A stretch of DNA of 19,358 nucleotides, taken from positions 1 through 19,358 of the forward strand of contig JBGZHY010000104.1 in NCBI GenBank assembly GCA_041848045.1. Direction: 5' to 3'. The position numbers and the translations under genes were made by a program. The notes beneath the pieces are model-generated. The model was given only the letters and a program-made list of their open reading frames with translations, had not been told where the DNA came from and made no database searches. The first letter of the stretch is position 1, and each line of letters begins with the position of its first letter. The DNA comes from CAKAHY01 sp041848045. GTDB lineage: Bacteria > Bacillota > Clostridia > Lachnospirales > Lachnospiraceae. Positions 14,879 through 19,358 of the stretch are shown in pieces.

Positions 14879-16327
14879 TTAAAACAAGATATGCATAAAA
14901 AGGGCTGTAATCGGAATGGCGATAATGGTTCTCTCAAAGAAGCATATCACCAGCTCTTTCAAGGAAACCGGTATTTTGGTTGACATCATAACCACAATGG
15001 TTTCCGAGAAGAAGATGATTTGTACCATAGAAACCGTTACAACCATGTATCTTGCACCCAGTGAAAGGGTATCTGCCTTGTCTGCAATCATCAGCACAGG
15101 CAAAAACATTTCGGCGATGCCTACCGGCAAAGCCGGTGCGATAGCGGCTGCGTCCGGAACCTGCATCAATACCAGTATCGGTTCAAACAGCTTGCCCAAG
15201 TAAGTGAATAACGGGGTGTAAGTGGCGATAATCATTGCCAGAACACCTGCCGCCGTCAGCAAGGATACTACCTTTGGCAATACAAACACGGCGTCCTTTA
15301 AGCTGGACAGGATTTCCTGCAAAAGAGGAGGAGCAGTAGCCGCCTTCTTTACGGCGCGATCCGCACCGGTTTGAAAAATCCTGTTCCACGGTATTTTTTC
15401 GGCATCAATATCTTCCTTTGTCTGTACCCGCCCGTCCAGATATATGCTTTCTTTTTTGGAAAGAGGCCATATTCTTGCCATAAAAAAGCTGATCAGTACG
15501 GTAATCAACAGGGCAATAAAGTAAATGGGAAGAAAATGATCCTGCAATTTTGCCGTTTCAATAACCTTGTATGCAAAGCCTACGCTGACAGCGCTGAAGC
15601 CTGTGGCGATTAAAACCGCTTCTTTCTTTGTGTAAATGCCCTGCCTGTACAGCTTGCTGGTAATCAGAACGCCCACGGAGGCGGAACTGATAAAGGAAGC
15701 GATGGCATTGACGGCAGACCTGCCGGGCAGTTTAAACAAAGGGCGCATTAAGGGTTCCATCAGACTGCCGATGAAGTCTACAATGCCGTAGTTCAGCAAG
15801 AAAGGCATAAATACGGCGCTGACCGGAATAATCCAAGCCACATCAATGGCAATGGAAAGCACGGTAGGACCGATGTCCGGATGGACGATGAAAGCAGGCC
15901 CCGTGAATGTGGCAAGGCTGCTGTCCAACTGGCATATAATGGCAAAAACGGCGCCCAGGAAATAAAATACCGGATGGAGAAGGGAATCTTCTTCATAGTA
16001 TCGGTAAAGCTTGCTGTTTTTGTCCTTGCAGATGTATTTGCCGTATATGGCAGCCACACCGTTTAAGGTGATGAGCACAACGCCTGCCCACACGCCGAAG
16101 GAGCCGAGAGCCGACTTGATTCCTTTGTAAATGATACCGAAGGTAATATCGGTTTTTCCGCCAAAGTGCACGGGTACAAAAAAGATAAAGACGGCAATCA
16201 GGGTGAAAATAATGGCTTTGTAAACACCCTTCCGGTACTGTTCGGTGCTTAAGCGCAAGGCGTCCAAAACGGCATTGTTATTTAAGTTTTCCTGTGTATT
16301 TGTATCAAGCATACTTTTATCATCCAT
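14879..16327 (-). CDS. YjiH-family membrane protein with nucleoside-recognition gate domains
   Basis: 482-residue polytopic membrane protein of the YjiH family. ATG at 16327 (minus) follows AAGGAGT with about seven bases of spacing. After a roughly 35-residue cytoplasmic N-terminus there are about ten hydrophobic helices, beginning AIIFTLIAVFIFFVPVHF (38-55). Residues about 160-260 resemble a nucleoside-recognition 'gate' domain (PLFKLPGRSAVNAIASFISSASVG, then LYRQGIYTKKEAVLIATGFSAVS), and a similar segment recurs in the C-terminal half. Gate-domain proteins are membrane proteins of mostly undefined transport role. The gene starts 22 bases after the ureohydrolase stop and is followed by a strong terminator, so the two form a bicistronic unit. 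A transporter role for the ureohydrolase substrate or product is inferred from this pairing only. Confidence 0.85.
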   Translation of the reverse strand: MDDKSMLDTNTQENLNNNAVLDALRLSTEQYRKGVYKAIIFTLIAVFIFFVPVHFGGKTDITFGIIYKGIKSALGSFGVWAGVVLITLNGVAAIYGKYICKDKNSKLYRYYEEDSLLHPVFYFLGAVFAIICQLDSSLATFTGPAFIVHPDIGPTVLSIAIDVAWIIPVSAVFMPFLLNYGIVDFIGSLMEPLMRPLFKLPGRSAVNAIASFISSASVGVLITSKLYRQGIYTKKEAVLIATGFSAVSVGFAYKVIETAKLQDHFLPIYFIALLITVLISFFMARIWPLSKKESIYLDGRVQTKEDIDAEKIPWNRIFQTGADRAVKKAATAPPLLQEILSSLKDAVFVLPKVVSLLTAAGVLAMIIATYTPLFTYLGKLFEPILVLMQVPDAAAIAPALPVGIAEMFLPVLMIADKADTLSLGARYMVVTVSMVQIIFFSETIVVMMSTKIPVSLKELVICFFERTIIAIPITALFMHILF

Positions 16328-16349
16328 AAAGTGACTCCTTTGTGTATGA

Positions 16350-17297
16350 TTATGCTTTTTTCTTCAATGCCAGAATGGAAAGGTATTCAAACACGATGTT
16401 TGCAGCCAGGTAAGAGGTGACTTCTCCGCTGTCATAAGCCGGCAGTACCTCTACAATATCAAAACCGACAAAGTTCAGATCCTTGATGTTGCGTACCAGT
16501 TCCAGAGCTTCCAGAGAGGTAAAGCCGCCCACCTCCGGCGTTCCCGTGCCCGGTGCGTAAGCCGGATCGACAAAGTCGATGTCAAAGGTCAGGAAGCAAG
16601 GCATATTGCCCACTCTGTCGTGAATCGCCTTATAAATGGCAGGCATACCCATTTCACGAACCTTATGGGCAGGAATCAGCTGCATGCCGAGCTCCGCCGC
16701 CATTTTATGCTCGTTAGGATCATACAGGGAGCCGCGCATACCGATCTGGATGGAATGTGCCGGAACGATGAGCCCTTCCTCAATAGCCCTTCTGAACGGT
16801 GTACCGTGGTTGTACTTCTGCCCGAATACCTCGTCGCACAAATCGGAATGGGAATCAAAATGTACCAGAGCGACAGGTCCGTACTTCTTGGCAACGGCTC
16901 TTAATTCCGCAAGGGTAATGGAGTGGTCGCCGCCCAAGATAATCGGGCAGGCATTTTCCGCGAGAATACTCGCCACTCCCGCTTCGATGGAATCATAGGT
17001 CGGATGAATGTATCCCGGCGTAACATTAAAGTCACCCATATCTCCGCCCTTTAAGCCTTCCATAATGTTTACCTGCAGGATAACGTTGTTCGGCTTCATC
17101 ATAACCGAAATGTTGCGGATGGCGTTCGGACCGAAACGGGAACCGGAGCGGAAAGAGCTTGCCGTATCAAAAGGTGCTCCGGCAATGACAAAATCCAGCC
17201 CTGCGGCAGAATCGACCTTCGGCATCCTCATAAAGGTTCCCATATTGCAGAAACGGGGGGAAGCCAGTGCAGATGTTGGTTGTTTTACAGTTGACAT
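16350..17297 (-). CDS. Agmatinase/arginase-family ureohydrolase
   Basis: 315-residue enzyme of the ureohydrolase superfamily, which hydrolyses guanidino groups to urea plus an amine using a two-metal centre. ATG at 17297 (minus) is eight bases after AAAGGAGG (17306-17313); the frame extends further upstream only through AT-rich promoter DNA. Metal ligands are all present: His125 in GGDHS, Asp148, His150 and Asp152 in HFDSHSD, Asp239 and Asp241 in TFDIDFVDP, followed by PGTGTPEVGG (249-258). HGTPFRRAIEEG (164-175) resembles guanidinobutyrase/guanidinopropionase-type members more than E. coli SpeB. Agmatine, guanidinobutyrate or another guanidino compound is possible; the substrate cannot be assigned from sequence alone. 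It is transcribed with the YjiH gene and lies divergent from a LysR regulator that probably controls it. Confidence 0.92.
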   Translation of the reverse strand: MSTVKQPTSALASPRFCNMGTFMRMPKVDSAAGLDFVIAGAPFDTASSFRSGSRFGPNAIRNISVMMKPNNVILQVNIMEGLKGGDMGDFNVTPGYIHPTYDSIEAGVASILAENACPIILGGDHSITLAELRAVAKKYGPVALVHFDSHSDLCDEVFGQKYNHGTPFRRAIEEGLIVPAHSIQIGMRGSLYDPNEHKMAAELGMQLIPAHKVREMGMPAIYKAIHDRVGNMPCFLTFDIDFVDPAYAPGTGTPEVGGFTSLEALELVRNIKDLNFVGFDIVEVLPAYDSGEVTSYLAANIVFEYLSILALKKKA

Positions 17298-17327
17298 AGA
17301 AATTTCCTCCTTTATATGGTTGATATT

Positions 17328-17347
17328 TGGATTATTTGAATAATCCA
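17328..17347. repeat. Perfect 20-base inverted repeat in the ureohydrolase 5' leader
   Basis: TGGATTATT (17328-17336) and AATAATCCA (17339-17347) are perfect complements separated by TG. The repeat lies between the candidate minus-strand promoter and the ureohydrolase ribosome site, at or next to the expected transcript 5' end. It could be an operator or a 5' stabilising hairpin, though a two-base loop needs the stem to open slightly as RNA. Confidence 0.6.
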
Positions 17348-17357
17348 TCCTCATATC

Positions 17358-17363
17358 TTTATA
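17358..17363 (-). promoter_or_regulatory. Candidate -10 box for the ureohydrolase-yjiH transcript
   Basis: TATAAA is read on the minus strand here, about 60 bases upstream of the ureohydrolase ATG. No good -35 sequence is placed at 16-18 bases, which fits a promoter needing an activator such as the adjacent LysR protein. The expected start is near 17351. Confidence 0.35.
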
Positions 17364-17397
17364 ATCTGATACTAACATATTTGACATATAAATTGCT

Positions 17398-17421
17398 ATA
17401 TAACATTGATATATGTTATAT
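17398..17421. promoter_or_regulatory. Candidate LysR-type operator dyad
   Basis: ATATAACAT (17398-17406) and ATGTTATAT (17413-17421) form a perfect 9-bp dyad with a 6-bp spacer, in the region between a LysR gene and its divergent target. The centre lies about 58 bp from both candidate transcription starts, matching the usual recognition site position of LysR-type regulators. AT-richness raises the chance of coincidence. Confidence 0.55.
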
Positions 17422-17455
17422 GGAAAAACATATATCCATACGCTTGCATTATCGG

Positions 17456-17461
17456 TATAAT
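17456..17461 (+). promoter_or_regulatory. Candidate -10 box for the lysR-araC transcript
   Basis: A perfect TATAAT lies 59 bases before the LysR ATG, with only a weak match at the -35 position (TATCCA at 17433-17438, 17-base spacing). The expected start is near 17468. Confidence 0.4.
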
Positions 17462-17520
17462 AAGAGGTATAAACGGGATAAAGCGGCAACAGACCGGCGA
17501 GGGACTGAAGAAGGGACGGT

Positions 17521-18426
17521 ATGGATATGGAAACCAGACATTTCGAGTATATCATTAAGGTTGTGGAATTTGGTTCCATCAACAAAGCGGCGGCACATTT
17601 AAACTTATCACAGTCCAATTTAAGCACCTGCATCAAGAAGCTGGAGGCGGAGCTCGGCTACGACATCTTCCTGCGCAGAAGCACAGGTATTGTATTGACG
17701 GCGCAGGGACGCCTGTTTATGAAGTCCATTCAAAAGATTGTGGATGAAATGAGCAATATTCAAAATATCCCTTCTTTGTTTACCAACAAGGAGAATATAT
17801 CTTTATCCTGCACCTACTCCTTCGACATTATGAAAGCCTTTATCAATTTCAAAAAGCTGAACCCTGCCAAGAGCTTTGAAGATTCCTTTAAGGAAACCGG
17901 GCTGATTCAAACGATACGGGATGTGGTGGAAAAGCGATACAGAATGAGTATTTTCTATTGCTTTGACAGCTTCAGCGATTCTTATCGCGCTCTGGCAAAG
18001 AAAAATAACCTGGTGATTAAGACCATAGCCCACAGCTGCCCTTTGATTGTATTGGCCTCCAAGCGCAATCCCCTTGCCCGCAAAAAAGAAATTGAATTTG
18101 AAAGTATTCGAAATCTGCGTTTCATTATGTACGAGAACTTCAAGTTTGAAGAGTGGCTGTCCGTCCTGGGCTTTCAGGACGATAAAAAGGTGCTGTACGT
18201 GTTCGACCGGGGCGGACTTTTGGATACCATAGAGCAAAGCAGCTATGTGACGGTGATGATGAAGCGCTACACCGATGTGTACAGCAAGTCCTGCGCGGAG
18301 ATACCTATCGTCAATGCGCCCTGCCGGATGAATGCCCATTTGGTCTATGACAGCGCATATAAGCTGAACAAGAGGGAAAAGGCTTTTATTAAGGAGCTGG
18401 AAAAATTATTTAAAAAGGAAGCATAG
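17521..18426 (+). CDS. LysR-family transcriptional regulator
   Basis: 301-residue LysR-type regulator. ATG 17521 follows AAGGG (17511-17515) by five bases; a second ATG at 17527 is less well placed. Residues about 3-62 form the winged helix-turn-helix: METRHFEYIIKVVEFGSINKAA, then HLNLSQSNLSTCIKKLEAELG and FLRRSTGIVLTAQGRLF. A linker helix (about 62-85) leads to the effector-binding domain (about 90-300), with segments such as CPLIVLASKRNPLA and LGFQDDKKVLYVFDRGG. Proteins of this type usually activate a divergent neighbour in response to a small molecule and often repress themselves. The divergent ureohydrolase-yjiH pair and the dyad between them fit this well. An AraC-type regulator gene starts one base after its stop, suggesting co-transcription. 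Confidence 0.93.
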   Translation: MDMETRHFEYIIKVVEFGSINKAAAHLNLSQSNLSTCIKKLEAELGYDIFLRRSTGIVLTAQGRLFMKSIQKIVDEMSNIQNIPSLFTNKENISLSCTYSFDIMKAFINFKKLNPAKSFEDSFKETGLIQTIRDVVEKRYRMSIFYCFDSFSDSYRALAKKNNLVIKTIAHSCPLIVLASKRNPLARKKEIEFESIRNLRFIMYENFKFEEWLSVLGFQDDKKVLYVFDRGGLLDTIEQSSYVTVMMKRYTDVYSKSCAEIPIVNAPCRMNAHLVYDSAYKLNKREKAFIKELEKLFKKEA

Positions 18427-18427
18427 A

Positions 18428-19358
18428 ATGGCAAAAGCAAAAAAGGCGGATTTGGAATACCGCTATTACCGGATGCCGGAAAATATGTATGTATTTGCGC
18501 TGCTGGGAGAGGCGTGGGTTCGTCACTACGGCAAGGATGACAAGGGGGAGGACATCCGGAAGTTGCATTTTCATAATTTTCTGGAAATCGGATACTGTAA
18601 AGACGGAATGGGAGAGATGATATTGGCGGACAAGACGTATAAGTATGCCGCCGGTCATTTTACGGTCATTCCCCGAAAATATCCCCACAATACCAAGAGT
18701 AGGGAAGGAAAGACCAGCAGCTGGGAATACCTTTTTATTGATACGGAGGGTTTTCTGAAGCATTTTTGCGGGGATGCCCTGAAAATGAAAAAGATGGAGC
18801 AGGCTCTCGCTCTGATTGAGGGCTCCGCTCTGTTTTTGCAGGAGAAACGGGAACCGGAGCTTGCCGAAAATATCCGGCGGCTCTTGGACATCTTTCGCCT
18901 AAAGCCTGCTTTTTTTGAGGAGGAGGCGCATGGGATGCTGCTTGCCCTTTTGATGAAGCTTGCGGGAAGGGCGCAGGAGAAGGCGGAAGGGCAGCTGCGG
19001 GAAAGTACCTCCTCCGGTCTTTCGGACACCCTGGACAGGGCAATGGACTATGTGGAAAAACATTACCATAGGGATATGCGGGTGTCCGAGCTGGCAGCCC
19101 ATCTGTATATCAGTGAAACCCATCTGCGGCGGATTTTTGGTCAATATATGAACATCGGCGTGCTGGAGTACCTGAATTTGGTCAGGATACACGAAGCCTG
19201 TAAGTACCTGCAAAAAACCGGTGACAGCATCGAGGATATTGCCGTGCGCTGCGGCTTTACGACTGTATCCACCTTTCATCGGAATTTTCGGCGCTTTATG
19301 GGAGTTGCGCCCCAGGACTGGCGCAAGCGTCCGCAGAATTATGAGCAGGGCTTGTTGC
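18428..19358 (+). CDS. AraC-family transcriptional regulator (3' end outside the window)
   Basis: An open frame of 310 codons from ATG 18428 runs to the window edge without a stop. The N-terminal half looks like a cupin sensor domain: LHFHNFLEIGYCKDGMGEM and YAAGHFTVIPRKYPHNT, then a helical segment ending near residue 190. The C-terminal half (about 199-302) is a typical double helix-turn-helix: AMDYVEKHYHRDMRVSELAAHL, ISETHLRRIFGQYM, IEDIAVRCGFTTVSTFHRNF and RRFMGVAPQDWRK, the last matching the family end, so only a few residues are missing. A weak AAAGGAA site precedes the ATG, and it starts one base after the lysR stop. Cupin-AraC regulators usually sense a sugar or small organic molecule; the ligand and targets are unknown and could lie downstream, outside the window. 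Confidence 0.9.
   Translation, partial: MAKAKKADLEYRYYRMPENMYVFALLGEAWVRHYGKDDKGEDIRKLHFHNFLEIGYCKDGMGEMILADKTYKYAAGHFTVIPRKYPHNTKSREGKTSSWEYLFIDTEGFLKHFCGDALKMKKMEQALALIEGSALFLQEKREPELAENIRRLLDIFRLKPAFFEEEAHGMLLALLMKLAGRAQEKAEGQLRESTSSGLSDTLDRAMDYVEKHYHRDMRVSELAAHLYISETHLRRIFGQYMNIGVLEYLNLVRIHEACKYLQKTGDSIEDIAVRCGFTTVSTFHRNFRRFMGVAPQDWRKRPQNYEQGLL

Noticed and set aside
17298..17636. Upstream extension of the ureohydrolase frame on the minus strand
   Set aside because: It would run through the divergent promoter region and the lysR start; the strong ribosome site supports ATG 17297.
1..19358. tRNA, rRNA, CRISPR arrays, insertion sequences, phage genes
   Set aside because: No cloverleaf, repeat-spacer array, transposase motif or phage gene was seen; apparent short repeats are coding-sequence composition.

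Overview
The window looks like a chromosomal segment from an anaerobic Firmicute, probably Lachnospiraceae or a related clostridial group. This is inferred from gene content and style: strong AAGGAGG-type ribosome binding sites, a moderate-GC coding style, a monolithic PurL, a stand-alone AICAR transformylase next to a PurO-type IMP cyclohydrolase, and an SPFH/zinc-ribbon/TPM gene trio. TGA is used as a normal stop (e.g. 7261-7263 and 9049-9051), so the standard bacterial code applies.

Region 1 (1-2456, + strand): the 3' end of an SPFH/zinc-ribbon protein gene, a two-zinc-ribbon membrane protein gene interrupted by one in-frame TGA (741-743), and a secreted, membrane-anchored TPM-domain protein. 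They look like one envelope-associated operon.

Region 2 (2457-2767): a non-coding-looking gap that is in fact dense. It holds a near-consensus promoter (TTGACG, 17 bp, TATAAT), two adjacent hairpins, a 46-48 codon ORF, and a strong intrinsic terminator that ends only 17 bases before the purE ribosome binding site. This layout suggests conditional termination ahead of the purine operon and is the most interesting feature here.

Region 3 (2768-14703, + strand): the de novo purine operon in the order purE-purC-purF-purM-purO-like-purH(AICARFT)-purN-purD-purL, followed by an unrecognised membrane protein that abuts purL. Genes are packed tightly, with 1-4 base overlaps or gaps mostly under 30 bases. 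Together they cover the steps from PRPP to IMP except PurB and PurK, which are not in the window. PurH activity is split over two genes, while PurS/PurL/PurQ functions are combined in one 1242-residue protein.

Region 4 (14704-19358): a minus-strand pair, an arginase/agmatinase-family ureohydrolase followed by a YjiH-family gate-domain membrane protein, ended by a long hairpin terminator. A LysR-family regulator is transcribed divergently and is followed after one base by an AraC-family regulator cut by the window end. The 223-base divergent region holds a 24-bp dyad centred equally between two candidate promoters. The region looks like a regulated module for uptake and hydrolysis of a guanidino compound, though the substrate is not shown by the sequence. 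No tRNA, rRNA, CRISPR array, insertion sequence or phage gene was seen.
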